Positions 33,589 to 45,765 of a stretch of DNA of 64,000 nt are shown here, in pieces. Position 1 is the first letter of the stretch. Each line of letters starts with the position of its first letter. The stretch is from Vigna angularis. Taxonomy: Eukaryota; Streptophyta; Magnoliopsida; Fabales; Fabaceae. The stretch spans positions 34,379,090 to 34,443,089 of the forward strand of contig NC_068974.1 in NCBI RefSeq assembly GCF_016808095.1, in the 5' to 3' direction. Both the position numbers and the translations under genes were made by a program. Below the pieces are notes generated by a model. The model was given only the letters and a program-made list of their open reading frames with translations. It made no database searches and was not told the DNA's origin.

Positions 33589-34143
33589 TTTAATATTGAA
33601 CTACATCAAGCACATGGCTAACTGGAAACTTGGGTATATGTTTAAGGTTTGTACCGAAGGGAAACCATTGATGTCTTTCTGCAAAGTGAAACCTTTTTGT
33701 ATTGCCACACAACCTATTATTTGGCTTAAATTAGCCTAATTCTTTTTCCCGCCTCCTTTCATGACCCAAAACGTTTATAACTAGTGAGTGTTCAAACTCA
33801 AAAACATTGAAACATGACCTGATATACACCTAAATACATCTAACAAATTGGAGATTTTAATTATTGAATTTGGGACAGTTTTTCATGATTTATTTTTCTT
33901 TGGATTACATTAGAAACATGGAAAATATTGTAGCAACCTCCGTTAAGTTTACATAAATAATATATTGAAACAAGCATAGCATATCTCATAATAAAATCAG
34001 AGGGATACAACAATCTCAGATCCCAAATCCACTCTGATAAATTCACCACCAATAGTACTCAACACTCACTCCTTTCACGCACGAAATCATAGCACTCTTG
34101 AATATAACTGAATGGTATATAATGGATTATAGTCTATTCTGGT
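33589..34143. other. Spacer and 3' region of the fasciclin-like gene
   Basis: No gene seen. The part nearest 34,143 should include the 3' UTR of the minus-strand gene. Confidence 0.35.
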
Positions 34144-35025
34144 TTACGATGAGAAAACAGTCACGAGAACTACTCCAAGAACAAGGGACAGCCACTTTCC
34201 ATACACATTGATTTTCACTGTGCCAGAGTTATCCTTTGAGGAATTAATCTGTGATGATTCTGAGGAGTCTGGGGACAGCGAATTCTCCTTATCTGCTTTA
34301 GGAGCCTTTGCAGATGGTTCTGGTGCCAAAGAGGGTGACTTTGCAGGTGCCTTGGCCACTGTAAAGAAGTCCATAGGAAGAAGCACCTTTCCCACCTTAT
34401 AAATAGCAAGATGCTTATCTGTGTATACAATGCCAGTGATGGTGGTGTTGACCTCTCCTGTTGAAATGTTCACACTTCCTCCGTAACTTATCACATTCAG
34501 TTCCACCTTTCCAGGTTTAGCTCCTGCAAGTGTTCTCACAGGGTTGGTAAGAGTATCAAAGTTGGAGCTAGACACATACTCTGAAAGAACATGGAACTGT
34601 AAGAGCTCGAGCTTTTGGCCATCAGACAGAGAGTTGAGGAAGCCTGCTTTGAGTTCAGAGAAGGAACTGTCATCAGGTGCAAGAATGGTGATGCCACCTG
34701 ATTTAGTAGTGAGGAGTTGTGCATTGAGTTGGTTGATCAATTGAGTGGTTTTCATGAGACGGATAAGGATGTTGAATGACTTAGCCTGCCTCAGGATTCC
34801 AACAATGTCAACAGCTGCTGCAGTATCAGGGGTTGCATCACTTGGTGACTCTGGCAACGAGGGAACCAATGGTTTAGGGGCTGCAGCTGGTGGTGTAGGG
34901 GTAGGTTGGGGTGGTTTTAGAGGGGAAGCAGCCGGTGATAACTGAGCTGAAGTGTTGGTGAAATACAAAAATGAAACTAGCAGTGCTAGTGAGAAGGAGA
35001 AGAGAAATTGCTTTTGCATGGTCAT
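34144..35025 (-). CDS. Fasciclin-like arabinogalactan protein (FLA)
   Basis: Single-exon gene, 293 residues. It has a signal peptide (about 1-27, MTMQKQFLFSFSLALLVSF...TSAQ) and a first arabinogalactan-type region rich in Ala-Pro, Ser-Pro and Thr-Pro (about 28-65). One fasciclin domain follows (about 72-213), with the H1-like TILAPDDSSFSELKAGFL and H2-like TDKHLAIYKVGKVLLP. A second AGP region (APAKSPSLAPEPSAKAP) and a hydrophobic C-terminal tail suited to a GPI anchor complete it. Pro residues in these contexts are expected to be hydroxylated and carry arabinogalactan. Such single-domain, GPI-anchored FLAs work at the plasma membrane and cell wall, some in secondary wall formation. Exact orthology is not settled. 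A paralogue lies at 63,188. Confidence 0.93.
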   Translation of the reverse strand: MTMQKQFLFSFSLALLVSFLYFTNTSAQLSPAASPLKPPQPTPTPPAAAPKPLVPSLPESPSDATPDTAAAVDIVGILRQAKSFNILIRLMKTTQLINQLNAQLLTTKSGGITILAPDDSSFSELKAGFLNSLSDGQKLELLQFHVLSEYVSSSNFDTLTNPVRTLAGAKPGKVELNVISYGGSVNISTGEVNTTITGIVYTDKHLAIYKVGKVLLPMDFFTVAKAPAKSPSLAPEPSAKAPKADKENSLSPDSSESSQINSSKDNSGTVKINVYGKWLSLVLGVVLVTVFSS

Positions 35026-35128
35026 TTTAGTTTTGGTGTATGAAGGCTCTGGTGCTTTTGGAAAACAACAGATGCAGGATTTGTATCACCAACGAGCTCT
35101 TGATGCATTGATGATACGGAAGAGATGG

Positions 35129-35136
35129 CTTTTATA
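35129..35136 (-). promoter_or_regulatory. TATA box of the FLA gene
   Basis: TATAAAAG on the minus strand, 104 bp upstream of the ATG at 35,025; this leaves a leader of about 75 nt. Confidence 0.6.
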
Positions 35137-35800
35137 GAGCATATATGGCAATGTGAGACAATGATAGTTAGGTGAAAGGCTTTGTTTTAAAACCTTATAT
35201 TGTGATTTCTGAACATACACACAGTTGCTAGCTGGTAAGGATATTGAGGCGTTGCATCAATGATGATAAATGGATGAAATCATGGAGCAGTGTTGTTTTT
35301 ATGATCGAAGGCCACACCAATCTCCAATCACAATCAATTGATTTTGTGAATTGTTGTGTCTTTTGCCGAAACCATTGTAATCAAGCACTACCTTTTTTCA
35401 GCAGTGAAGATAGGTGAAGGAAAGAATTGTTGATCTATCATCATGAGCAGGCAAAACAATTTCCATAACCAATTCCCATTGATTATACGAACCATACACA
35501 TGGGTCTGATATGTTAGGGAAATTACATTCTTTTTTCTTCAGTCAAATGGATATTACACTCCTAAAACCAAACATTTATACATAATGACGTAGTATTTTG
35601 GTTGCAATTCGTTTTGGGCAAGGATGATGAACATGGGAAGGCTTATCAATATCATAGACATGAAATTATTTTAATTCACAAAACAATGTGTAGTTTTTGA
35701 GAAGCCTTTCTTTCTGTATGTGTTGAAAGGGTTTTCCCCAACAAAGTGGTGTACGGAGAGCACACATGTGAGCTCTGCTAGGGTTCCATCACCCCCAATA
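35137..35800. other. FLA upstream region and spacer
   Basis: No coding frame. The LINE relic begins at the right side. Confidence 0.35.
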
Positions 35801-37270
35801 ACGATCCTTGGCACAGACTCTCTCTGTTTCATGTGACTTCCCCTTAAGTCAGTTACTCAAGCCTTTCATCAAATACAATTATGTCTCCATAAAGATTACG
35901 AGAAAAGAATACAGAAAAGGGCTTCTCAATTGCAAGAACAATTTTCATGGAAGTTTAATCTTAGCCAAAGGAACCCAGAACCTCCAACCAGCTCTCCATC
36001 GTTTGTGCCGATGGGGCAAGGATTTCAGCCCGAACAGGCTGCTTTTGACACATGCTCAAACTTGGGTTCGATTCTTCAACCTTCCACAAGTGTATTGGAG
36101 GCCATAAATTTTGTTCGGGATTGCAGCTGGGGTGGGTGCACCCATCACGCTTGATGCCTCTACCAAAAACAGATTTATTGGTTATTCTGCTAGGATCCTC
36201 ATTTATATTGATCTAGCAAGCAATCTTCAAGGTGAGATTATGGTCTAACGCGATGACTTTTGATTGACATGGCAGATGAGTATGAGATCTCAGATCATGC
36301 CAACCAAGGACAGCTTGCGGATCGAGATCCAGATTTCACCGTGGTCATCTCCAAATTTGGAAGGTAAAAACTTAAGAAAGCTGCACATTAAAATTCTGGT
36401 AGATGCACTAACAAAAAAAATCCTCCCAGGAAGTTTCAAAAAATACTTCCTCATGAAGTCAATTTTCTGGAGTATTAGAGGAATAGGAAATCCTGCCTCT
36501 AGGACAGCCCTTAGTTTTGTGAATCACAAACTAGATTTCGTAATAATTGCTGAACCTTGGGTTGAACCATTAAAGACTCATGTAGCCTTTTGGAATAGTA
36601 TATCTTTGAAACTCTTTGTTGTTAACAATAGGAGGACTGCCCCTCCAAAAACCTTTGGTGCCTTTGTGCAGTCACATCTCGCCTTCTACCCTATCTGTCC
36701 CACATCAAGACGTAACCTTCTCCTTAAATTTGAATGATCAAAACATTTTTTTAACTGTCTATACCTGTACATGTCACATTCATAGGCACAACCTTTGGGA
36801 GGAACTTAAGCTTTAATAGAATCATGCTGGCCCTTGGAGTTTAATAGGTGATTTTAACTGTGTCTTGGGTGCTCATGAAAAGAAAGGAAGTTGTCTCCCT
36901 TAGCGGTAATCTTGTGATGATTCCATTTCTTGGACTAACGGTTGTAACTAGGTCCACATCCCTTCTAAAGGGTCTCAATTTACTTGGATGAATGAAAGGA
37001 GAGGAAAACATAGAACTCACTGGAGACTTGACCAGATAATCTAAAATGGTGATGGTCTTCACTTTTGTGACTATGTTTATTGCAATACGCTTTGTAGAAG
37101 TCAATTTGATCACCATCCTTCCCAACCCTTGCTTTTTACATTGACAAATGTAATTCTATTGCGAAAGTGCAATCTTCCTTTTCATCAGCTTTCCCTCTTT
37201 TAATTGAAGAAAGGGTTTTTGGAAGGGAGTCTAGTAATGTTCTAGTTTTGTTGCAGAGGTTTACTACTAA
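35800..37270 (+). pseudogene. LINE (L1-type) retrotransposon relic: ORF1 and endonuclease part of ORF2
   Basis: The frames 35,930-36,240 carry the ORF1 (DUF4283-type) signature HAQTWVRFFNLPQVYWRP, an in-frame stop, then ILFGIAAGVGAPITLDA and GYSARILIYIDLASNLQGEI. From about 36,465 an endonuclease/exonuclease/phosphatase domain follows: SIRGIGNP.SRTAL, IIAEPWV, VVNNRRTAPPKTFGAFV. After frame shifts come NLNDQNIFLTV, IGDFNCVLGAHEKKGS and SKGSQFTWMNERRGK. Catalytic Asn, Glu and Asp-x-Asn positions are still recognisable, but stops and frame shifts are many. No reverse transcriptase follows. The 3' end is missing, which is unusual because LINEs normally lose their 5' end, so a deletion is implied. 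Confidence 0.75.
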
Positions 37271-37781
37271 CGAAGAACATGGTGAGTGCTGATATCCTCA
37301 ATATTCATGATAAAGTTTCCCGAAGCAATTGTTGACATGCCAGTAATTTGGTTTCTAACTTAGTGACGTGCATAGACAAATAAAGGCCAAACATTCGTAA
37401 ATGGAACTTGATTATATGTACTGCATATATGATTTATTTTGCTTTAGGGAAACTTTCCATTGCAAGTGAATTTATTTATCCAGCTTATCTTATCAGAAAA
37501 TAGCCGTACTGTTAATTAAGAAAACAATTTCTTGTATGGCTTTTCAGAAACCTTCCTTCCAACTTTCAAGTAGAACATAGCATTGTCACACATCATGCAT
37601 AAGCGAGACTTTCCTTCTATAATAAATAAATATACACTGCTTTCCCGGTTTACTACCAGAATAGCATTTTACATTGGCTTATCAGGGATCATCTTCAATA
37701 AAGAGTACAAGACATTTGGAGTGCAGAGTTCTTTTCAGCTGAGTCCAAGTTAGGAAGTAGGAAGGTTTTAAGCGAAAATGT
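37271..37781. other. Spacer, beta-galactosidase 3' region
   Basis: No gene seen. Should contain the 3' UTR of the minus-strand beta-galactosidase. Confidence 0.35.
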
Positions 37782-40700
37782 CTATGCACAAGAAGCTTCA
37801 ACAGCTAAACTCTTTGCTACTCCTTTACACGGATCTCCAAATGTATTAAGTGATAATCCAATGCTACAACTATTTGATCCAATGCAGGCCTGTTAATTAA
37901 TATTCGTAAGAGTCAGTATAATCCAAATGAACAAAAGTCAAATTAACTACACAAAAAGCTTATATGAAATTTTAAAGAGGACACAGGACAACACCTTCTG
38001 AACAATGGATAGAGCCTTATTACTTCTGCACCGTCCATGTTTGAAATTTCCACAAGTCCCATAAGGCGTTCCAAAACTTGCAAATTCAATGGAAGAGATC
38101 AACTGATTAGGATAAGGGCACTCCAGTGACAGTACAGGCCCTACTTTTGTTTCTGAATTCCACAAGTCTACAGGTGGAGGGTGAGATTCAGATACATGTG
38201 AACACACGCTTCCTATCTGTTTTGTAGCAAAAGAGATTTGCGTAGGGTCACCTCCACTTTCCTCAAACAATACAAGTGTGTTGGTATCTGGATGTAACCA
38301 TGATCGTGGTACATGGTATCTGCAGGATTAGTTGCTCAATTAGTATTTAACAGGATTGCCTTCAGTTCCTTCAAAGAATTCAGGATGAATTTCAAGTTTC
38401 AACTTCTCTAATACAAAATATCTAACTACTTACAACGTCTGTGATGGTTTCCCACAGTTCTTGAGACATTTGGATGAACTATAGGCCCCTCTATAATTGC
38501 AAGAGTCAGCACAACCGCCATTTGGGGAGACAAATGTAGGCCAGTATCGCCCAATGCTCTGTCCGTTCACCCAAGCTTCACCTTTTCCCATCCCCGTGAA
38601 GTCAATAGCAACCGGATCACTTCCCGAGGGAGCAACAAAGTTTGTCTAATACAACATGTATTACCATTAGTTACCATTGGTTATGCAAACCGGATCATTT
38701 GTCTTATATCATTCCCTTAATTTTCTTTAAAGTATGTGACTGTGAAGATATCAGATGCAAACATGGTTATGCAGCTTATGCAGTTATAGCAGTTAGAGAA
38801 TAATTTAGGAAAACTCGAAAATTTCAATAGATGCTATATTCATATAAGGATTACCTTGTACCAAGTCAAGGGTTGATTTATAGGTAAATCAGATTGTGAA
38901 TTCCACTGTCCAGAACTTCCACTTGATGGACCTAAATCTTCATATTTAAGGCCAACCTGAATTTACAAAAATACAGATGGTGTATTCTGTCAATGCATGA
39001 CCTCAGTAAAAAGAGGAAAACAGAAGTCCAATTTACTATTTCAGGTATATCTGTTCAGTTAATTGAGTAAACAAAACTCAAAATGGGAAAGAAAAGAACT
39101 AAGCTGAGACTAACCTGATATGTCCACTGTTGGGAGGAGAGATCAATAGTGCTTCCATTCTTCAAACCTTTCAATATCACGGGACCAGTGATCCCCGCAC
39201 CCCATGTGTCAAAAAAGGCTCCGTAGTTCTGAAGCACGTAAGGTTTGCATTAGTTGATGGAGTAAGAGAACACGTTTGATGATGAAGTGAAAGGATATGA
39301 GGAGGGATTAACAACCCAAAACATATATAAACCAAAATTGCCTCAGCCTTACATTCTTGTATACAAACATAAGAAGTAAAGACAAACCTGAAGTCCCACT
39401 GTTAAACTCAGAAGATCAATTATGTTCTTCCCAGCCACTAGTTGGATGGGGATGTCTACTGCGACCTTAGCTTTGTTACTGTTGCCAGTTCCACTCCCTG
39501 AAAAAGTTGTCCATAATGTCACAGATAAGTATTATTGGATAAATCACAGAATAATTTGCGATGTCGTGAAATAAAGGATTAATCACACAATATTCCGTTG
39601 AAATAAAGAAAAAAGTTGAACATTTTAGGAAGAAACAATGACGAACAATTGATGTCTACTCTGTTAACTTTGTATGTATTTCACTACATCCTAAAAGAGA
39701 ATAAATTTTGGGATGATGTTACTTATCCATCAATTTATACAATGAAGAAGTCTACAAATTGCAGATAGACAAGGGACAATAAACCAAACATTGTCATTAG
39801 ATGTCGTTGTTTTTAATTTTATTTTACCTGCAAGCTTCCCATTTATGAAAGCATGTAGGGCGTGACCAAGGGACTCAATGTGAAGGACAGTTTGAGAACC
39901 AGCATCATCTTCCATATCAATTCTGCAGAAAAATATTGAAGTGTTATGCGGCATAGTGAAATTCCGAAGAAAAACTCCTCAGCCTTGAAGGCATACTGTA
40001 TACCTTAACGAGTACCACAAATAATCACTTTTATCAGCGGTTGTATTTATTTGCTCCAGTAATCCAAATTTGGAGAATGAATCATCCTTTGAAATACCGA
40101 CGGGTTCACTAATCCAACTCCATCCTGAGCCAGAACCAACCTCTTCTTTTAAGGATTCAGTTCTGAAGCTTGAAATCATTGATGCAGAATTAATCTGCCA
40201 TACCGTAATATAATTGTAGGTTATACTATTTCTTGGACTAGAAACTATCTAAAGTGTAGATAGATTGAGCATTCATTTTGAAAGTAACTTGATTCAATTT
40301 AACCATTGATTATTATTGGGAAGTTGACGAGGCAAACCTTTGCAGTATTGAGCACTACATTCTTGCAGTCTGGTAAGATGCTCACAGACCATGCAGGCAA
40401 GTGATATGAATTTCCGTTAAAGGATACTGTTGCATCAGATGTGGCAATGTTGGCAAGGAAGGCTGCACATGCAGATCCCGTCTTGTAAACTGCAGCCTGG
40501 ATTTTGAATAGTAACTGTTAAAGAAGGTAACTGAACAATTCATCTCATCTCACTCAACAGCGTAAGCCTTTGGAATAATTGGATTTAACTTATAAGGAGT
40601 TTGTTGCCTCTAAGACACCAACCATTCATGTTCCTTTCCCAACATTTGTCCTTATGGGATGGTTCACAAACAGCAGATATTATGTACAGAAAAGAGACTA

Positions 40701-43376
40701 GACCTTTATAAAGCATATAAAACAACTATACCCATACAATAAAACATTAACACCATCAGACAATTTTCTACAATCAATAGAAGGTACCAGTCACGAAGTT
40801 TGAAAGGCGGCAGTAACCAGAGAAATCTATGACAAAGTGACAAAGATCCAGTGGATCTCCACACTATTCAAGGCATGTCTCTGGACAGAAAATTAAAATT
40901 TGAAAATATGAAACATTTAAGGCTTCAAAAGATAATCCAGAGATCCTGTCCACTTATCACCTCTATATTTGGTCCAGGAGTTGTAATTGTTGGATCAGTC
41001 GCTATCAGTGCTTCTTCACAAAGCTTTATGGCCTTATGCACATCTTTAAGGTGCCCCCACTTTGGCTGCCTAACAATTCCTGCATCATATAGTTCAGACA
41101 TTTTAAAAACATATTTTCATTGTAAAACTGTTCGCTCATCTTCATGACTTCATATAGAATCAAACTTGACCAGTTTATATAATTCTATAGAATCGACAAT
41201 TAATATGAGATACAAAGGTTTAAAGAACCCATACCATACTCATCAATTGGAGCATCATAATCATAACTAGTAGAAATGAAAGGTCCACCGGTAGTTCGGC
41301 CAAAATTAGTCCCTCCATGGTACTTTTTCCAAGCAAGGAACAGAAAAAGTAGAAAACATCAGCTCTTTTCCTATCTTGAATAGCTTAAATCATTAAACAA
41401 CATGCAATATTGTATCACCATGTAGTAATTCTGAAAAGTTCCACCTCGCTGGTAAAAGCGTGCCACAGCAAAAGCAAGATCTTCCACTGGTCTGTAAGGC
41501 ACAGCACCACCAAACGAAAGAAACCTACAGTTTCACAGAATTCAAAAGGTTACAACAAAAAAGAAAAGTAGAGTTGATTGAGAAAGTGCTACACAATCAA
41601 TCAGATCATATTTTGAGTATGACATTCAAATAACTAAATGATTTATATAGCAAGGACACTAACCATCCACTCCAGTTCTCAGTCCACATTTTTGGTTTCG
41701 AGTTAGAGTTTGGTTTGAATTGATCGCAGTAAAATCCATTGCATGTGTTAATCTGAGTACAGTTAAGATTACAAATTATGGAGTAAACGAATCAAGTAGG
41801 ATAAGTGTAGACAACAACATAGTAAGATTGCTCTATTCAGGAATCAGGAAAATAGACAATGCAGTAAAATATGAATTATATAACAGTTTACGTTGATGGC
41901 TAAAAGGAGAAAACTTACAATTGGGTCAGGAGCATCTGCCTGTTGGCACATTACCCAAGGAACCCCTGTATCAAGAGATGTTGCCATTGATGCTGCCCAT
42001 TTGATGTAGGATTTAGCAGCAGAACCATAGGCCGCATCAATGTTTCCATATTCATTTTCGACCTGGCATTACATACTAAGTATTACATAACTTTTTCATA
42101 TTAAAAAGTATGCAGTAGGCCATTCAGAATTCGAGAATGTCTGTCTATACTACTCTTCCACCAGTGGATGCCGTGATTTCTTCTAAAAGAAAATAGACAT
42201 GTATTTAATGAAGTTTAAGAAAAACCTGAGACAAAATAATTGGTCCTCCCTGTGATGCATAGAGGTTCTCTTGCTTCATCATATCCACGATCTTAGCAGT
42301 GAACCGCTGCATTTCTGCCTGAACACAATTCAATTTCGCGTGATAGAAGGAAGCAGATGCAGCAAGATGAGATATGGAGAAAAAAAGGGAATAATTACCT
42401 CGAATGGTTTGTTATCAGTTCGGAACTGAATTCCCGGAATAAAATGTAGCCAAAGAGGGAAACCACTGGTCAAGAAAGTTAAAGACCATGATCAGATATG
42501 AACTTCCTTGTGAAAAAATACATATAAAGATCATATTTTACCCGTAGTTCCATTCAGCACATGCGTATGGACCAATCCGGAGATGCACATATAGGCCTGC
42601 TGCTGCTACTGTCTTCACAAATTTAACCAAATCTGCCCTACCTTCAAAATTATACTGCCAAGCCAAAGCACACTCCATCATTAATTTCTTAACAAGACCC
42701 CAACTCTAAGAGTTGTTTGTTCCAATCTATGACTTTTAATTGAAACTCAAAAGTACTCTACCCAAATTGAGTTTATACTTTTATGAAACGGTATAAAAAT
42801 ACGTTCAACAACGATACTTTATTTTCCTAAGCTGCAGAGTTTTACTTTTGGTTCTGGTTTGAACCCTCCATACACTTTTTACTAGTTTGGAAAATGACAA
42901 AACACACCCCAAAACTCAATAGAATGCAAGAGACAGTAAAGGACTGAAACAACAAAAAAATGGTAATAGTGGCATTAACAGAACTAGAAAAAACAGAACC
43001 TGGCCCTGAACTGGTTCATGTAAGTTCCAGAAAACATAAGTCTCAATGACATCAAGTCCTCCATCTTTGGATTTCTGAATGAGGTCTGGCCAAATCTGCA
43101 ACAACAAACACCATCCCTTTTGAGTCCAGACTTCAGGAACACAGTAAAAAGAAAGAAAGAAGGTGAACGTGTAACATTACACAGAAACATAAAGAGGGTA
43201 ATGAGCAGAACCTCTGGAGTGCTACGAGGGTAATGAATAGAACCAGAGACCAAGACTCGGCGCTTGCCATCAATGACCAATGTTCTGTGGTCATACGTGA
43301 CATTTGCGCAAAACGCAGCAGGAGAATAAACGCAGAAGAACCAAAGCAAAACAAACAGAATACGTGTCGCTCTCAT
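37782..43376 (-). CDS. Plant beta-galactosidase, GH35, with C-terminal lectin domain (BGAL8-like)
   Basis: Nineteen exons (minus): 43376-43212, 43095-43000, 42654-42542, 42465-42399, 42318-42226, 42062-41919, 41752-41664, 41524-41419, 41322-41235, 41079-40961, 40496-40338, 40194-40004, 39922-39828, 39497-39388, 39228-39115, 38956-38855, 38645-38434, 38319-37995, 37889-37782; 831 residues. Signal peptide about 1-24; GH35 catalytic domain with signature [14 protein letters not shown] (acid/base Glu182) and nucleophile Glu251 in MWTENWSG; beta-sandwich domains; Cys-rich SUEL-type galactose-binding lectin domain over the last ~85 residues, ending EASCA. It removes terminal beta-galactosyl residues from wall polysaccharides in the apoplast. 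Start 43376 follows the family; an in-frame ATG at 43436 would spoil the signal peptide. Every junction keeps the frame, and both catalytic residues are present, so the enzyme should be active. Confidence 0.96.
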
Positions 43377-44310
43377 TGCCTTTTGGGGAAAGAACAAACA
43401 AAACCAACAAGGAAATGATTCCCTCTTTGTTTTCACTTCTTATAGATTTGAAGACACTGGTTTTCTTAAGAAACTTATCTTAAAGCAAATACCAAACCTG
43501 GCTTAAGGATGTAGTTTAAAGGAAAATGGAAAAACTTCAATGGGGTTGGTTTTCTAAGACAAGCAAATCAATCTTTCACTCTTGCAGCACTTAATGTATC
43601 AGTTTCTTGTTTCTTTTTTCCACATGCATGCGTGTGAGTGCAAGACGTTGTTGCTTGGCCGCTTCGTGAAGAGATAAGAGTGAAAGTAAGAGGAAGTTGT
43701 GACTTTTTGAAATTGATAAACTTGAAGAGTGGGAAGAGAATCAAGTTAAATGGGAAAGAAAAAGTGAAGAGCAACTTCGTTAATGGGTTCTATTTATTGC
43801 AGGCGTTGAAGGGCACGACACGCATGCAAATAGTATTATAGTATTTAAAAGGTTGTCAATGTCGTCATCATCTTCCTCAGCTCACTCTGCCGCAGCTTTT
43901 GGTTTTAGCATGCCTTCATTTCTGTTTGGATTTGGATTGTGTTAACTTCATCATCAGCCATAGCTGAAGCAAGTTATTTTCATAACAACTGATTTTAAAT
44001 TAGTTAATCAACTAAGACAATCAATCAGAGATTATCATGACAGTAAAAGCAAATAACTTAGATTATCACATAATTGTGGTTTCAAATGAATCTGTTGGAA
44101 AATATGAAATTATTTTATACTGCTATGTGTGGCTTAATTTTTCATTAAGACGTGGTTAAAATTAATTTCACTAATAGAATTTTGCTAAAATGTATGTTTA
44201 TTTATTATGAAAATGGTACGAGTTGCACGTGTTTTATCATCTTGCGTCAGCCACTGAAATGATGACGTCATGTGAATTTTAGCGTCTCCCGTGCACGTTT
44301 TTAACTAGGT
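43377..44310 (-). promoter_or_regulatory. Beta-galactosidase upstream region with ACGT-core cluster
   Basis: A TATA-like AATAAATAG lies on the minus strand near 43,790. Around 850-920 bp upstream of the start codon three ACGT-core sites lie within 75 bp: CACGTG (G-box, 44,226-44,231), palindromic TGACGTCA (44,263-44,270) and GTGCACGTTT (from 44,291). bZIP/bHLH factors bind such motifs. Whether these sites serve this gene is inference. Confidence 0.4.
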
Positions 44311-45499
44311 TCTGAGAATAAGAATTTAGATTTTATTTAACTGTTACATCGAAAATATGATTTTGTTGTCAATTTTTTTTTCGAAAATTAATTGATAAAG
44401 GAGAAATAGAAACACAAATTTCAAAATAGAAAATATCCCAAAAACCCATTCAAAATTTTAAAAGTTCAAACTAAACTTTAGCATTTAAGAAAATAATAAT
44501 TATTTTAAATTAATGTGTAACAAAAAATAACGTTGAAAACTCAAAATAAACCAATTAAATATGAAAGGGAATGTCGCGCTGGAGTAATAGACAGACAGGA
44601 ACACGCGGTCACATCATAGTCATCATTCACATGCCAATATAATAATACTTATTATTATATATTTTTTCTAAAATTATTTTTTATACATCATTAATTTATG
44701 AATGTATAAATTGTAAGGATATAAATAGATTTGTCTGTCTTTGTATGTAAGTTTTAAATCCGTCTTCGTTTTCATCAAGCAATTTATGTATTGACTAGAT
44801 ATGGATTCGGGTATGAGTTATACTCATCTTTATTGATTTAATTATTTTCTTGATCCTTCCATTTTAGTTGACAAATTTAAAGTTGGATACTCATTTTAAA
44901 AAATATTTTAATTGTTATGACTTTTGAACAAAAAAATCTCAATTAGATACTTTTAAAAATATTATTAACTATATGTTAATTTATGTTTTTTTATTTTTAA
45001 ATTTTTTATTTTCTTTATGAGTGTCATATGAAAGAATAATGTTACATATTAATCTCAATGTTGTTATTATCTTTATTTCAATCTAGTTCCTATCTTTGAT
45101 TTAATTTAGTTTTATTTTTTTAAAATATAATGATATTGTCACTTTTTAATTTGAGACTAAATTTATTATTTGTATAAATATTATAATGATATTTTGTACT
45201 AAAAATGACTTTTTATCATATTACATTATTATATATTATTAATCCATATTTTTTATAAAATTAAAACTAATTAAGTATAAATATTTAATAAATAAATAAA
45301 TAAATATTTAAAATTAATATATTATTAATCCATTTTTTAATAAGAATAAATTAATTAATATCATTTATATAAATAATTATTTTTAATCCTATTTTAATGG
45401 AGGAAACTTAACTAATGCTATCAACCACTAACACAGAATACACTTCAAATGTCAATTGTTTCTCACAAATCTTATAGATTAAAAATCAATTAAAAACTA
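44311..45499. other. AT-rich intergenic DNA
   Basis: No gene or repeat boundary was recognised. Confidence 0.4.
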
Positions 45500-45765
45500 C
45501 AACATTCATAAGAGTAACATCTATCTTTTGTGATAATAGTATTGCAATTAATCTAATAAAGAATCCCATTTTACATTTTAGAGCCAAGAATATTGAAATT
45601 AAAAATCATTTTTATAACAAATTATGTTTAGAAGAATTTATACCAACCTATTATCAACTTGTTGACATCTTTACAAAATCTCTTATAGAAGAGAAATTTA
45701 ATCATTTAAAAACCTTAATGAACTTGACTTTTGTAAACGAACAATTAATTCACAATATGTAAAGC
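45500..45765 (+). pseudogene. Ty1/copia RNase H relic
   Basis: One plus-strand frame reads FCDNSIAINLIKNPILHFRA, KNIEIKNHFYNKLC, LEEFIPTYYQ, LVDIFTKSLIEEKFNHLKTL: the end of a copia polyprotein, with the conserved CDN, KNP..H.R.KHIE-like and QL.DIFTK blocks. Upstream reverse transcriptase and LTRs are absent. Confidence 0.7.
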
